From Allolobophora icterica (Eukaryota > Annelida > Clitellata > Crassiclitellata > Lumbricidae): a DNA stretch of 64,000 bases. The stretch covers positions 46,719,546 to 46,783,545 of the forward strand of contig OY744613.1 in the NCBI GenBank assembly GCA_963556255.1. Direction: 5' to 3'. The translations under genes and the position numbers were made by a program. Shown here one piece after another: positions 22,391 through 33,445 of this stretch; positions within the stretch are counted from its first letter, which is position 1; each line of letters starts with the position of its first letter. The notes below the pieces were generated by a model that did not search any database, was not told where the DNA came from, and saw only the letters and a list, made by a program, of their open reading frames with translations.

Positions 22391-23275
22391 TTATTACCGG
22401 TATATGTGTGTGTGTATATATATATATGCCCATAGACAATTACGATTGTTACGTAAATACCTGGACAAAAATATATAAATGATGTGGGTTTTGAAAATGA
22501 ACTATGTATCCAAGAATATTCTAAATATAATAAATATAATGAGGCTTAATTTTCAACAATACAAACTATTCCAAAGTCTGTTTTAGTTACAGACAAAACC
22601 TAAAGGCAGGTAGCTATATATCAACATGAAAACATGAAACAAGAAATTATGTAATTTTTCCCGGCAGTCAAAAAAAACGTCAGTGGTCCTTGCAGTTATT
22701 GCAAGTTACTTTCATTGTTTTGTGCGAATGCTTCCTGCAAACCGGCTTCCTGAACACTTCACAGCACTGCTTTACTCTGTTAGTATTCTGCTTCAACTGT
22801 TTATAGCCCTTCCCCATACCCAACCATATCGGTTTACGTTGTGATATTGCATCAGTGATTTTCACACTGAAAAAGCGTATTATTATTCATTATGATCACT
22901 TCCGGTTATCAAAAGACAAATAACTAAGCAAGTAAATATAACCCTAAATTCCCTCTAAAGAATGGCATAGTTGTTTCTCTTCCAGAAAGAATAATGAATA
23001 CCTTTATAGTCGACAACAGCTAACAGCTGACGAGAGAAATTCCTGATTTCATAAGTGGTACCTAGGCTATATCGGGTATAACTTTTTTATGGCGTGGGAT
23101 ATCATCATGACTTTTACCTCAAAATTTGCGCAAATGGACCCCCTACAGCTACCTAAAATGTCAAAATTATATTCCACGTGCAAAAAAAGTTTTTCCAGAA
23201 AAACGTAGGGGGGGTGGTAACCACCCCCCCCCCTTGGTAGCCCGAGGGTTAAAGAATAAATATTATTATATTATT
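21812..23275 (+). mobile_element. tRNA-derived SINE (family 3), split by a piggyBac element
   Basis: The head GCGATAGCGCATTGGATAAC and GAGATCGAGTCCC resemble an Arg-type tRNA A and B box. The left part ends GGCGCTTAA at 22019 and the tail resumes AGAATAAATATTATT at 23253. An uninterrupted copy is at 60809-61027. A run of about 13 G precedes the head. Confidence 0.8.
22020..23252 (-). mobile_element. piggyBac-like element, family A, copy 2 (1.2 kb), nested in a SINE
   Basis: TTAA at 22020-22023 and 23249-23252. The minus strand at 22680-22865 keeps a 61-codon open piece of transposase C-terminus: RVKQCCEVFRKPVCRKHSHK then CNNC, the Cys/His-rich tail typical of piggyBac transposases. Compared with copy 1 it has an extra insert at about 22274-22465 carrying a (TA)n/(CA)n tract. 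No intact transposase. Confidence 0.85.
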
Positions 23276-23565
23276 ATTTTTTTTCCCTGAGGTACTTCGT
23301 TCCCTCAGGGTCTTAGAGATTAAATTAGTTATTTTTCTGGAACGGTTATCCCTCATCTAAGTCAGCTTGGGCTGTAACCATCGAGCCGCTGAATGCTACC
23401 GCGTTAAACCGTTGGATAGTGATCGATATTCTCTGATGTAAAAAAACTTGTCTCCCTTGGTTCGCCCGTGGTACTAGCAAGATGACGTCCAAGCTCTGTG
23501 ATAAAATCAAGACCCTTGTCGTTGATTGGGCCCAAAGTCTCCAGTGCAAGCGGTACAAAGCAGTG
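23270..23565 (-). mobile_element. LINE 3'-terminal fragment
   Basis: The minus strand reads PLALETLGPINDKGLDFITE then, after a frameshift, RISITIQRFNAVAF. This resembles the C-terminal end of ORF2 proteins of I/Nimb-type non-LTR retrotransposons (recognised from memory; class uncertain). The 3' UTR contains a hairpin (CCTGAGG/CCTCAGG). It abuts a long ATT tract upstream and is truncated at its 5' side. Confidence 0.6.

Positions 23566-23661
<96 letters not shown>
23564..23661. repeat. (ATT)n microsatellite
   Basis: About 32 ATT units at the truncated edge of the LINE fragment. It produces spurious poly-Ile, poly-Tyr and poly-Asn frames. Confidence 0.95.
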
Positions 23662-23663
<2 letters not shown>

Positions 23664-24659
23664 AGCATTGTAACAAAAAGGGTCCAAAACTTTTTTTCGC
23701 GACGCGCGAATATTCTGTTCACCCTCTTTGGGCACTCACACTATTTTGGTCAACTCGGCGCTCTCTGATGTTTGCCAAGTTTGAGTGCACATTCCTTCTC
23801 ACATTCAAGTTCACAGTCGTATTGTGAGTGACCTCCCCGTGGTTTTGAGCTTCATCTAGCATTTCATTTTGAAGAACAAAAGTACAAACAAACACCAACA
23901 CCTCAGGAAGTCCACAATAGATGTCAAGTCCATTTCATTGATTATTTATTTCTAAAATTCAAAATGTATTAGTCAGTTATTAGGCTACAAGTACAAAAAC
24001 TTGTTCGACAACTTTTTTATTACATGAAAATGTGAAGCTTCGCATATGGAACAAATGGTATTCGGTTCGTACCCGGATCCGGCAAATAGTACATCCAAAT
24101 ACTCGGATTCGGTACTCGGCGGGAAAATGTCTACCCGGTTATGCCCTACTTTCTAAGTACCGGGGTGGGTGGATACCTCTGTTATTGTTAAAAATGGCAG
24201 TTAGAATGATTTTTTGGGTCCATCATCGTACATAGAGTGGGCGCTTATCTAATGTGACCATAATTATATGATATAGATCTATCTATTGGCTCCAGCTTGG
24301 ACTTCTGATTTACACGGTTTATTTTTTGATGGTCGAAAAGATAAAACTCGAGCACAGAATTCACTTAAGGAAATAAGTACTGTCAACGAGTTGTTATAAA
24401 GGAACACTTTATCTTTGATGAAGAAACCAGGTTTGACTTACGTCAGACATGTATCCTCACGACTGGATCAGCCATCGGAGCATATGCTTTCACCACATAC
24501 ATGCCAACATATCTAGCTCTAGTGATGGTTTGCAACTGTTAATGTACAATTGCAATATTCTATTCGCAGCTGTCAACCACCGCAAGTGACTGCTTATAGG
24601 TCGGTTAAAGTTGTAGGTGGAAATCCGATTCAATTTTATCAAGGCACACTACTTGTAAC

Positions 24660-25681
24660 CAGAGGCGGATTAAGGCATGTTCAACATGTTCGGCCGAACA
24701 GGGGCCCCCACACTTGAGGGGCCCCCACACATGCAAAATAAACATTTTTCAATATTTTATTGTTATTGTAGTTTGTTAAGTCTAATAGTAAAAATGAGCA
24801 AATAAGAGATTCATGGACACCATAGTTCCAAATGTTGAGATAGCACTGCGAATATACCTTGTTCTGATGGTGGCAAACTGCAGCAGTGAACGTTCGTTTT
24901 CAAAACGCAAATTGATTAAGAACAGACTGAGGTCATCATTGTCCAAAGACACACTTGTTAGTTTGAAATTGTTGAGCATCGAAAGTGACATACTACGTCA
25001 GCTACATTTTGACGACATAATTGGTGAATCTGCAAGCCAAAAGGCTCGCAAAGTATACGTGTGTAACTTCCGTGACAATTTGAACGATATTGATTGTCAT
25101 TGTCAATTCATAAATATTTGTTGTTGCTTTCAGTGCGGGAATTGTAGAAAAACGACTCTGGGGGTTTGAACACTTTTATCCGTATTTTAAAAACTGAAGT
25201 CAACTAAATTTGAAAGCAGATGACTTCAATGCTAGCAGTTGTGCAAGTCAGACTCGAATCAAAATCAATTCATTTGTTGAGAAAATTAAAAAATGCATAC
25301 ATGATACACCATGGAAATTTCTTCTCTTTGTCAGAGACTCATAGTCAAGTAATGCTAAACCCCCCAACCCTCCGACAATTCCCCCCAACCCTCCGACTAT
25401 TCCCACCCTGGTTGTTTTTAACTCTGTGCGGTAGGCCTGTAATTGTAATATTCTTTTACCACGAGTCACTAATATTGTTAAACCGTAAAAGATGTATACT
25501 TTTACACTAGACTGGATAATTATGAAACTTACTGATATTGTACAAAAAGAAAGAAGGCGCAAATTAATAATAGAATAATTGAATTTAGCACGTTTTATGT
25601 GTCCTTTTGTTGTGATTCTGTGAGACTGGGGCCCCCACAGTTTTACTGAACAGGGCCACCACATTTGTTAATCCGGCCCTG
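24660..25681 (+). mobile_element. hAT element with exact 8-bp target duplication
   Basis: CTTGTAAC is duplicated at 24652-24659 and 25682-25689. The ends are CAGAGGCGGATTAAGG and, reversed, CAGGGCCGGATTAACA. Subterminal GGGGCCCCCACA tracts repeat at both ends. S2 lacks it. Internally deleted around the transposase 3' part. Confidence 0.9.
24813..25169 (+). pseudogene. hAT transposase C-terminal fragment
   Basis: 118 codons. Residues 6-70 read IALRIYLVLMVANCSSERSF, then SKRKLIKNRLRSSLSKDTL and LLSIESDIL: the hAT dimerisation domain, whose Ser-Glu-Arg-x-Phe-Ser core (SERSFSK) is intact. The catalytic core and N-terminal zinc finger are absent, so it is not functional as transposase. The start Met is not the true start. 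Confidence 0.8.
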
Positions 25682-26754
25682 CTTGTAACTGTTTACACAT
25701 TAATAACTCGTTACCAATTGGTCCAGAGAAAGCACGGGGACCGCTTGTTGCTGCATGTTAACTGATGACCGTAAGAAAATTTGAAAGTTGGGAATGCGTC
25801 ATATCGTGAAAGCCAGGAAATCTGTATACGGTCTGGACTTTGAAATTCGTTGTTCCTGTGCTAAAGTTTGATGCCTCTGACTACACTGAACTCATTGACT
25901 TGCAAACTTGAGTTACAGAACCACCACTGATATTGCAGTTAGAATGATTTGTGGGGCCATTATCGTACATAGGGCCTAGAGTGGGGGCTCATTTAATGTG
26001 ACCATAATTATATGATATAGATCTATCTATTGGCTCCAGCTTGGACTTCTGATGTTTCGAAACGATGCTCTTCGAGATTTGTTTACAAATTATTTTATTG
26101 AGGATGCCACAGTACACAAGTACAATAATACCAGATTTAAGCACAATTATCGGTCGGGGATCTGCAGGACTAAGATCCGACACAGTGGCGTAACAACCTA
26201 TAGCAGGAGACCCTTGGACATTCTAAGCTTGGGGGCCTTTACCCATTAAAGAGGGGAAAATGAGATAGCTATTTAAAACTACAGTTAGGTTAAAAAAAAG
26301 TACTAAACGTTATCATCAATAATAATCCATAGTTCAAGTCACATTAACAGTTCAAGACAAAACAATAATACAACAAAAATGTATTGGCCAATTTGGCCTG
26401 TTGCTTATAGTAGACTAGTTACATGTTACATGCATAGCTAGTGTACACTAACACTGTAGATAAGAGAACTATATAATGAACGAAGAATCATGAACAGAGT
26501 ACTACATCATGCACAGTACAACTGTAGTCAACAGGTTACCGTGATTAATAGTTCAACTGAGATAAATAATTCAAGTTAAACTGTCTTGAATTATAAAATA
26601 CAAGTGAAACGAAATGCATTGGTCCGCCGCCTATAGTATACATGCTACTGCCTACAGTAATGTTAAGTAGTCTGCAGTTCTTCAGAGATTTACTTCACGA
26701 ATTTGGCTATTCTAGCTTTACTGTTCGCAAATCTATCTACTAAGTCATCAATAT

Positions 26755-27069
26755 TCAATTGTTTTTCACATTCGTTTTCAATCGCAAGAAGAGCAAGACC
26801 ACAAGCCTGTCCTGTAAGATAAGTTTAGTGGATCTAAGATGCGTCTTTATGCTTTTCAATTTGGAGGTGCGCTCCGCACTGGCGACGGTGACTTGGAGAG
26901 TGGCAAACAGCACACAGGCAGTAGCCAATTCCAAGATAGATGATGTGACGTAAGAGCTCAATATGAATTTGAGTATATATGTCCAACACATTTTTGTTGT
27001 TTCAAGTTTCTTGCTGAACTCACGTCTGAAGGACTGCACCTGTGACACAAAATCTGGGCCGATGTCCAA
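26755..27069 (-). pseudogene. hAT transposase C-terminal remnant (S1 copy)
   Basis: 104 codons with LATACVLFATLQVTVASAER then SKLKSIKTHLRST, a second hAT dimerisation domain. Compared with the S2 copy at 53623 one codon (the Phe of ERTFSK) is deleted. A CAGTGGCGTAACAACC hAT-like end lies at about 26183. Its right end is not identifiable. It predates the S1/S2 duplication. Confidence 0.75.
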
Positions 27070-27360
27070 TGAATATTAATGTTGGCTGTAGTTGTGTTGC
27101 TGCTAATTCCAAATCAACATTGGATACATGCAGCAGATACGGTGGCTACATCACTGATCCGACAATCCACTATTAGAATTTAAGGCCCTAAAGGCCTAAA
27201 CTATGGAATTCTATTGCTGCTGATTTTATGACATATGAAATTATAAAATTTTAAAAAGTGCTTTCAAATCATTCTCAATTAATCAGTACTGCTAACTAGT
27301 GAATGTAAGCATTGATTCTACTTTTAAAAAGTGTCCTATAAACTCTTATGCAAACAAGTT

Positions 27361-27362
<2 letters not shown>

Positions 27363-27436
<74 letters not shown>

Positions 27437-27465
27437 TCTCTCTCACTCACTCACTATCTCTCTCT
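27363..27465. repeat. (CT)n microsatellite, S1 copy
   Basis: About 100 bp of CT with a few interruptions, immediately downstream of the ZNF stop on the minus strand. The S2 tract is about twice as long. Confidence 0.95.
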
Positions 27466-29118
27466 TTATTTCTCTGCTAAAGGAAGATAGTTTAAAAGGC
27501 GCAAATCAAAGAATTCCATAAATGTGTTTTTCAGCGGATTTTCACAATAGTGATGATGACAATGTTCCATAAAATCCTTTTCAATTTCAAACATTTTGTC
27601 ACAAATTCCACAACCAAAAGTTCTGAAAATGAAATGATTTATGTCAGCAGCTGTTTTCAAATGATCAGCGTTCAATCGTTTTTCATCTGCATTGATCTTC
27701 TTTTTCTGCTTAGATAAAACTTCTTGATTCGTTTTTCTTGTTGACAACTCCGAACCATCATCGTCGCATCTCTTGGTCATGATAGGCACAATGCTTTCAC
27801 AAAATGTACTCTTCATATGCTTCCGGAGATCATATCTACGTTGAAATGTTTTTTTGCATAAATTGCACTCATATGGTTTTTCTCCAGCATGGGTTCTTTT
27901 ATGGCGTTCCAAGCTGCTTTTATATGCAAATGCTTTGTCACATAAATTGCAAATGTATGGTTTCCATCCGGTATGAGTTTTTGTATGGGAATTCAGATAA
28001 CTTTTCAGTGAAAACGTTTTGTGACATAAATTGCAATTGTATCTTTTTTCTCGACTGTGGGTTCTTTTATGGCATTCCATGTTGCCTTTCAGAGCAAATC
28101 CTTTGTCACAAAAAATGCATATGTATGCTTTCTCTCCAGTGTGGATTCTTCTGTGTTCATTCAGATGACTTTTTTGTGCAAATGCTTTGTCGCACAAATT
28201 GCACTTGTGTGGTTTCTCTCCAGTATGGGTTCTTCTGTGGCGAATCACGTGACTCTTCGATCGAAAGCCTTTGTCACATAAATTGCATTTGTATGGTTTT
28301 TCTCCATCATGGGTTCTTTTATGGCATTCCAATGAAAATTTCTGTCCAAAAGCTTTGTCACATACAATGCACATATAAGGTTTTTCTCCAGTGTGGGTTC
28401 TTCTGTGGAGAGTCAGGGAAAATATCTGTGCAAATGCTTTGTCACATAAATTGCAAGTGTACGGTTTCTCTCCAGTGTGAGTTTTTGTATGGGAATTCAG
28501 ATAACTTTTCAGTGAAAATGTTTTGTGACAAATATTGCAGCTGTGTGGTTTTTCTCCAGAATGCCTTCTTGCATGGTCATCCAAGATCCATTTTTGTGCA
28601 AATGCTTTGTCACATAAATTGCAAATGTACGGTTTCTCTCCAGTGTGAGTTTTTGTATGAGAATTCAGATTACTTTTCAGTGAAAATGTTTTGTAACATA
28701 AATTGCAGTTGTATGGTTTTTCTCCAGTATGGGTTCTTTTATGGTATTTCAAGGTATTTTTCTGTCCAAAGGCTTTGTCACATACATTGCAAATATAAGG
28801 TTTCTCTCCAGTGTGGGTTCTTATGTGGGAATTCATATGACATTTCTGTGCAAATGCTCTGTCACATAAATTGCAAATGTATGGTTTCTCTCCAGTGTGA
28901 GTTTTTGTATGAGAATTCAGATTACTTTTCATTGAAAATGTTTTGCAACAGAAATTGCACTTGTATGGTTTTTCTCCAGTGTGGGATCTCATGTTGCGAT
29001 TTAGGCAACTTTTCTTTGCAAATGCTTGGTCACATAAATTTGCATACATATGCTTATTCTCCACCGTGGGTTCTTCTGTGGCCATAGAAATGACTTTACT
29101 GTGCGACTGCTTTGTCAC
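27466..29118 (-). CDS. C2H2 zinc-finger protein, 15 units, with diverged C-terminal module (S1)
   Basis: A 550-residue open frame. A degenerate first unit (MYANLCDQAF, lacking the first Cys and a His) is followed by 13 intact fingers and a last unit of C2HC type (YECNLC with KHMKSTFC). Helices alternate between SLKSNLNSHTK and AQK..L..HRR classes. A charged spacer (DDDGSELS, NADEKRLNADH) leads to the module at residues 501-538: CGIC, twelve residues, HCHHHYC, then a diverged tail NPLKNTFMEFFD. The frame stops at LPLAEK just before the CT tract. Upstream sequence to about 29720 holds more, decayed, fingers, so the native start is uncertain. This is the most intact copy of its subfamily. Confidence 0.8.
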   Translation of the reverse strand: MTKQSHSKVISMATEEPTVENKHMYANLCDQAFAKKSCLNRNMRSHTGEKPYKCNFCCKTFSMKSNLNSHTKTHTGEKPYICNLCDRAFAQKCHMNSHIRTHTGEKPYICNVCDKAFGQKNTLKYHKRTHTGEKPYNCNLCYKTFSLKSNLNSHTKTHTGEKPYICNLCDKAFAQKWILDDHARRHSGEKPHSCNICHKTFSLKSYLNSHTKTHTGEKPYTCNLCDKAFAQIFSLTLHRRTHTGEKPYMCIVCDKAFGQKFSLECHKRTHDGEKPYKCNLCDKGFRSKSHVIRHRRTHTGEKPHKCNLCDKAFAQKSHLNEHRRIHTGEKAYICIFCDKGFALKGNMECHKRTHSREKRYNCNLCHKTFSLKSYLNSHTKTHTGWKPYICNLCDKAFAYKSSLERHKRTHAGEKPYECNLCKKTFQRRYDLRKHMKSTFCESIVPIMTKRCDDDGSELSTRKTNQEVLSKQKKKINADEKRLNADHLKTAADINHFIFRTFGCGICDKMFEIEKDFMEHCHHHYCENPLKNTFMEFFDLRLLNYLPLAEK

Positions 29119-29720
29119 TTAAATTGCATTTGTATAGTTTCTCTCCAGTGTGTGTGTTCGTATATGGTGATTGAGATCAATTGTCTGCACAACTGCATTG
29201 TCACAGTCATAAATAACATTTATGCTTTCTCTCCGGTCAGCTTTTCTATGGCAATTCAGATTCCTTTTTGCTGAACATATTTTATGACATTAATTGTATG
29301 GTTTTTTGTATGTTATGGAAGAACAACTTTGTCTTTATCACACAAGAACAGAGCTCAGTACTCTGTGGAAATGTTTTGTCACAAAAGTGCACTTGGATGG
29401 TTTTATTCTTTTATTAGTTTTCAGAGTAGTGAACTTGCAGAGTCTTTCTCCAATGTCTATTCTGATGTGCTTTCTCAGATCACGGTTCTTTCCTGATGTC
29501 TTTTCACATAAATTGTACTTTTGGGGTTTTCTCTGTAGTGTTTTTTTTCAATTTTTTTTCTAGTTTTAAGAATAGATTTCTTTTCCAAAGTTAAGTCGCA
29601 TAAATTCCACCTGCAGTGTCTTTCTCCGCCAAGAGTTCTTACATGAATTCTGAAGTCGCTGCTATCTGCAAATATTTCTTTATCAGTTCACATGGCTGTA
29701 GTTTTCTTTCATCATTGTGG
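29119..29720 (-). pseudogene. Decayed upstream finger array of the S1 gene
   Basis: The minus strand keeps scattered finger pieces, with linkers such as HTGEKL and Cys-rich starts at roughly 84-bp spacing, but in changing frames with stops. The same decayed array is present in S2 (about 56417-56930), so decay began before the duplication. Confidence 0.6.
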
Positions 29721-29882
29721 GTTCTCACTTGAATCTTGTGATATCATACAAAGTAAAACATTATAAAACAATTATTTCATCGATGAGCTATATTATTGCT
29801 GCAGTCTATCTATTAGGTATCTGGAAGAGGAGGAAGAATAAATGTACCTTATAAATATACCTTAAGTTAGTCATAGAGGCAG

Positions 29883-30112
29883 CTATGGATGTGCAGCGTT
29901 AGCAAAATTCTTCATCTTTCATAGGCATAACATAGGAGGGTGGGTGGCCAGTTGTTTCACTCACAGTCCCATATTCCCCACACAGTTGATTTGGTTATAG
30001 GAGGCACATGAGATGCAGAAATCTTGAAACAAATTCTGCCCTGATTGGATTTGAACCCCACACTTCAAAACTGAGAGTCCAACAACTAGACCTTCGAACA
30101 AGGCTAGGTGTC
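29883..30112 (-). mobile_element. tRNA-derived SINE (family 1), separate insertion
   Basis: The minus strand has TCTAGTTGTTGGACTCTCAG and box B GGTTCAAATCC, followed by the family body (CAGGGCAGAATTTG). It lies outside the U units, just beyond the right end of S1. Boundaries are approximate. Confidence 0.65.
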
Positions 30113-30554
30113 TACAATGCTGGCAGGAATTCTTCAAGAGTAGCAGATGCACATAAGAACTCGCATTTTCTTAACACGCAGAGGATTTACCCAGAAACAA
30201 ATGATTATCCTTGATAATGGGAGATCTAAGAAATCATATTGTGTGAGGAAACAAACAGATGGGAAATAAAGAGGAAAGAAATGCCTACAGTTTATTAATG
30301 CCAATTATGTGAGAATGTGACGGTTGCTAGAAGAGGATGCAGCATTCAAGACTTAATCAAAGCCACCTACAAGAATAAGCAAGAGAATCTAAAAGCTGAA
30401 AATCGTAACACTTGATGGCGATAAGAAGTTTGCACTATAAAAATTTGGGAAACGTACGCTTTAGCGTAATTAATTATTGGCAGGATTTCGAAAAAAAACG
30501 AATAGCGTAAATAATTATTTCATCCAGTTTCTCGTTTGAACTATGTTTTCATCG

Positions 30555-30712
30555 ACCTTCCAGCTTCTAGTTAACTGACGGTGCAATAGTTATTCCAAAA
30601 TTTCCTTTGTCCAACACTGCAAATGGCTTTAACTAAAAAGATCATTCGACAATTAAAACTGAGATTTTCGCGTCTTCTGCCCTCTAACGAATAAAAACTT
30701 GCCTTTGGATAT
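30555..30712 (+). repeat. Dispersed repeat, second copy at 58050-58192
   Basis: Nearly identical over about 110 bp, from TTTGTCCAACACTG through CTGCCCTCTAACGAAT. Both copies can be read as MALTKKIIRQLKLRFSRLLP before a stop, but near-identical DNA makes this weak evidence of coding. The preceding bases hold ATGTTTTCATCGACCTTCCA, akin to the MITE core unit. Class unknown. Confidence 0.55.
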
Positions 30713-30976
30713 ATGTATTTGAAAATTAGTTATATACAGCAACTGAGGAAGGTACAATTATAGTCCGCGCTTGACCGTGGTTACAATAATCATCCTGTGA
30801 TTACCACCTAATTGTTCTTGCTATCGTATTGTGAATAATAGTAATTCACTTTTTCTGTTGATTTTTCTAGTAAAAGATGTAGGCCTATCCAGTGAATGAC
30901 ATCCTTGACTTCAGCAATACTCTGTGCGTTTGATACTGTACCGGTAGAATTTCTTATACAGTCACAACAGTCGCAT

Positions 30977-31617
30977 TTAACCCTCGAGTGTCCAAGCTAT
31001 TTTTTGGTACACGAATGCCCAACGTGGGAGAGGTCCGACCGGACCCCAATTTTTCATTGTGATAGATCTGAAGAACGGATTGGAATATTTTAACGGGATT
31101 TGGCTTGTTATAATCCAAATTCAATTGGAAATCGACTGATAAATGGTATTTCACAATAACTTGCGTTAAAAATTTATTTCTGGGCTGGTAAACCATATGT
31201 CAGAATGACCATCAGCCGCATATCTTGGGGGTGTCCTTGGTATATGCTATGGTTGTGGGGTACAGGAGTGGAATATTTAACGGGATTTGGCTTGTTATAA
31301 TCCAAATTCAATTTGCAATCGACTGATATATGGTATTTCACAAAAACGTGCGCTAAAAAATTATTTCTAGGCTGGTAAACCGTATGCCAGTAGGCCTATG
31401 ACCATCAGCCGCATATCTTGGGGGTGTCCTTGGTATTATGCTATGGTTGTGGGCTACAGGTTGGTAGACTAATCACGCAAAATATATCATACGAAGCCCA
31501 ATTGAAGGCTTGAGGATGTCTTAAAACCATTTTTACAATTTCGCTGCCGTTCTACAGTTATCCGTTGAAAAGCGGGTCTGGGGTCCGGTCGGACCCCCTT
31601 GGGCATTCGAGGGTTAA
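30977..31617. mobile_element. piggyBac-like MITE, family B, two internal units (641 bp)
   Basis: TTAA at both ends with the same termini as 13899-14730. It has two of the 187-bp internal units instead of three. The 191-bp length difference between the copies is about one unit. Confidence 0.85.
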
Positions 31618-32244
31618 ATGACTTTGAACTCTAACTTCTTAAATCAATCGCAAGAGGAGAAGAGAGTGTTTGTGTTTGTAATCCAACTTCTACTTTCAGT
31701 ATATTTGTTTTCAGTTTACGCCATTTTGATGAACGTGACAAAGGAAATCTATCTTACAACGGTATGGTAACATTTCCATAATTATCATATATTTATCATT
31801 ATAAATATAAATTACTTATTTCAACTTATGTTAAGCCGTGTGCAGATTTTCTTTATTTACCTGCATCATCCCTGCGTAAGGACGACACCGAAAATCATGA
31901 GGCGTTTCATATTTCTGCAGTGAAACACAAATACAAGTCTTCTGGGTAATTTATCGTTGTAGTGTCCCTTAATTATATTTACGCAATAATTTATAACACT
32001 GTTATGGTTTGAATTTTAGCAGTGCTTTTCTTCTAGAAAAAAAGGTTCCAGAACTGAACAATAGGTTCCGGAACTGAACAATTATGGAAGGACTAAAATC
32101 CCGAGAAAAACGGGATTGGAGGTTGGGAGTGGTATAATTATACACTGAAAAAGTTCACAACACTTAAATTAAATTAAAATAACTAAATTATTGTTTTTAT
32201 TAGTAAAATATATAATTTTTAGTTGCTGGGAAAAGTTGCCGGTG

Positions 32245-33445
32245 TTGCGTGACAGACTATCCGTCCTAAAACTACCCTGGGGGGGGTAAATAAATTTATC
32301 CCCCGTATGGAATCTACGGGTATAGAGTATCCGGGGGATAAACCATTTCTATCCCCCATCGTGTAAAATCATCCTTCGGGGTATGAAAATTTACAGTTAT
32401 AAGGTATTATTGAAAAATGCGTGTAATTATTGATAAATCTGTGCTTTAATCAAAATCCAAATGCAATTGACTCTAATTGTTCTAAGCAATGTTCAGAGCA
32501 AATCAAACCGAAGTTACAGTAGGAAGGATAACCACACGCAGAAGTTTTACCAATTGCTGATAATAACATGAAAAAACGTATATGTAGAATGCTCTTTTCA
32601 TATTGACTTGATGACGGTTGTTTATATGTTGTATGTACACCGGAGTGCGTCTTGCAGCCGGTAAAAATAAAGAATATACTTACTTACTTACTTAAGTGGC
32701 TTTCTTCCCCTCCCCCTTAAGATGGATCTTGGGGAAAGACAGCATTACCTTGTCGTTGAAACATTTCTCAAGATATTTTTGCATTTCTGAAGGCCCACTG
32801 GTCAACATCCATGTGGCAGAACCGGAAGCAATCTTAAAGGAATAGGCAGCTGCGTACAGCCCACACGAAGAGAAGTCCATTTTCTGCTGGCAGGGAAGGG
32901 CTTTAACATGAAGGTTAGGTCCCTTGTGTAGAGCTGACACAATTGTCGGTCAAGATTTGCCGAGATATGAATCGACCGATATCAAGCGCGAGCTATACCA
33001 ATTCACCTAATTAACATCTTAGTCCCTTTTCATGACACTGTCGTTTGTGACTGCTGATATTTTGTCTTCCTCGTTTTTGCTGGTGTACCGATTGATACGA
33101 ATCGACCGATATCAATGTCACAACTTGCCTAAGAGTAAATTGAGTATAGAGTAGAGAAAGAGAGTAATGAGAAGATCATTGACTTCACTGGATTCTTTGC
33201 CCACGCATGCCAGCAATAGGTAGCATATGGCTTTGCCTATGATCACTGGTGTAGTTCTAAACTGACTTAAATCGCACTATTTGTAATTATATTGCAGGGG
33301 GATACTTTTTGACGGGGATTATTTCGTGCGACTCATGAAGGATACTTCTGCACGAGGGGTCCCTACCGTTGACATTCATCCGGCCGGATACTCCATTCTG
33401 CTAAGGGGATATACTTGTATGGGAGATACTCTATTTAGTGACACC
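32245..33445. mobile_element. Putative DNA element with GCCGGTGT-type ends
   Basis: Extra to U4 relative to the other unit leaders. The left end GCCGGTGTTGCGTGACAGAC and the reversed right end GCCGGTGTCACTAAATAGAG are similar, with GAGTATC motifs repeated inside. A (CTTA)n tract is near 32680. It carries a protease-like fragment at 32692-32940. Class and exact ends uncertain. Confidence 0.4.
32692..32940 (-). pseudogene. Ulp1/C48-like cysteine protease fragment
   Basis: An 82-codon minus-strand frame. PCQQKMDFSSCGLYAAAYSF resembles the Gln..(D)CGL(F/Y)A catalytic stretch of Ulp1-like proteases carried by several transposons, followed by a plausible MQKYLEKCF..FPK end. The usual Asp before CG is Ser here. 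The His and Asp/Asn half of the domain is absent. Family assignment is from memory and moderate at best. Confidence 0.4.

Larger units (their letters stand above)
24312..29787 (-). repeat. Segmental duplication S1
   Basis: Matches 52066-57016 in order and orientation: a GATTTACACGGTTTATTTTT start, a 0.4-kb block, a hAT C-terminal remnant, a CT tract, a minus-strand ZNF, its decayed upstream array, and an end at GAGCTATA. A 115-bp stretch at 24196-24311 is repeated at 25937-26052 and marks the left breakpoint. S1-only insertion: the hAT at 24660. Confidence 0.85.

Noticed and set aside
23346..23735. Poly-Ile, poly-Asn and poly-Tyr frames
   Set aside because: Produced by the ATT tract. Only the LINE-like part at 23340-23560 on the minus strand was kept.
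27299..27490. Ser-Leu repeat frames over CT tracts (also 54166-54452)
   Set aside because: Plus-strand readings of the microsatellite with no flanking domain.
27804..29087. Long Cys-rich frames antisense to finger arrays (also 12002-13468, 34700-35371, 55474-56336)
   Set aside because: Antisense of regularly spaced fingers gives long open frames automatically; the finger strand explains them.
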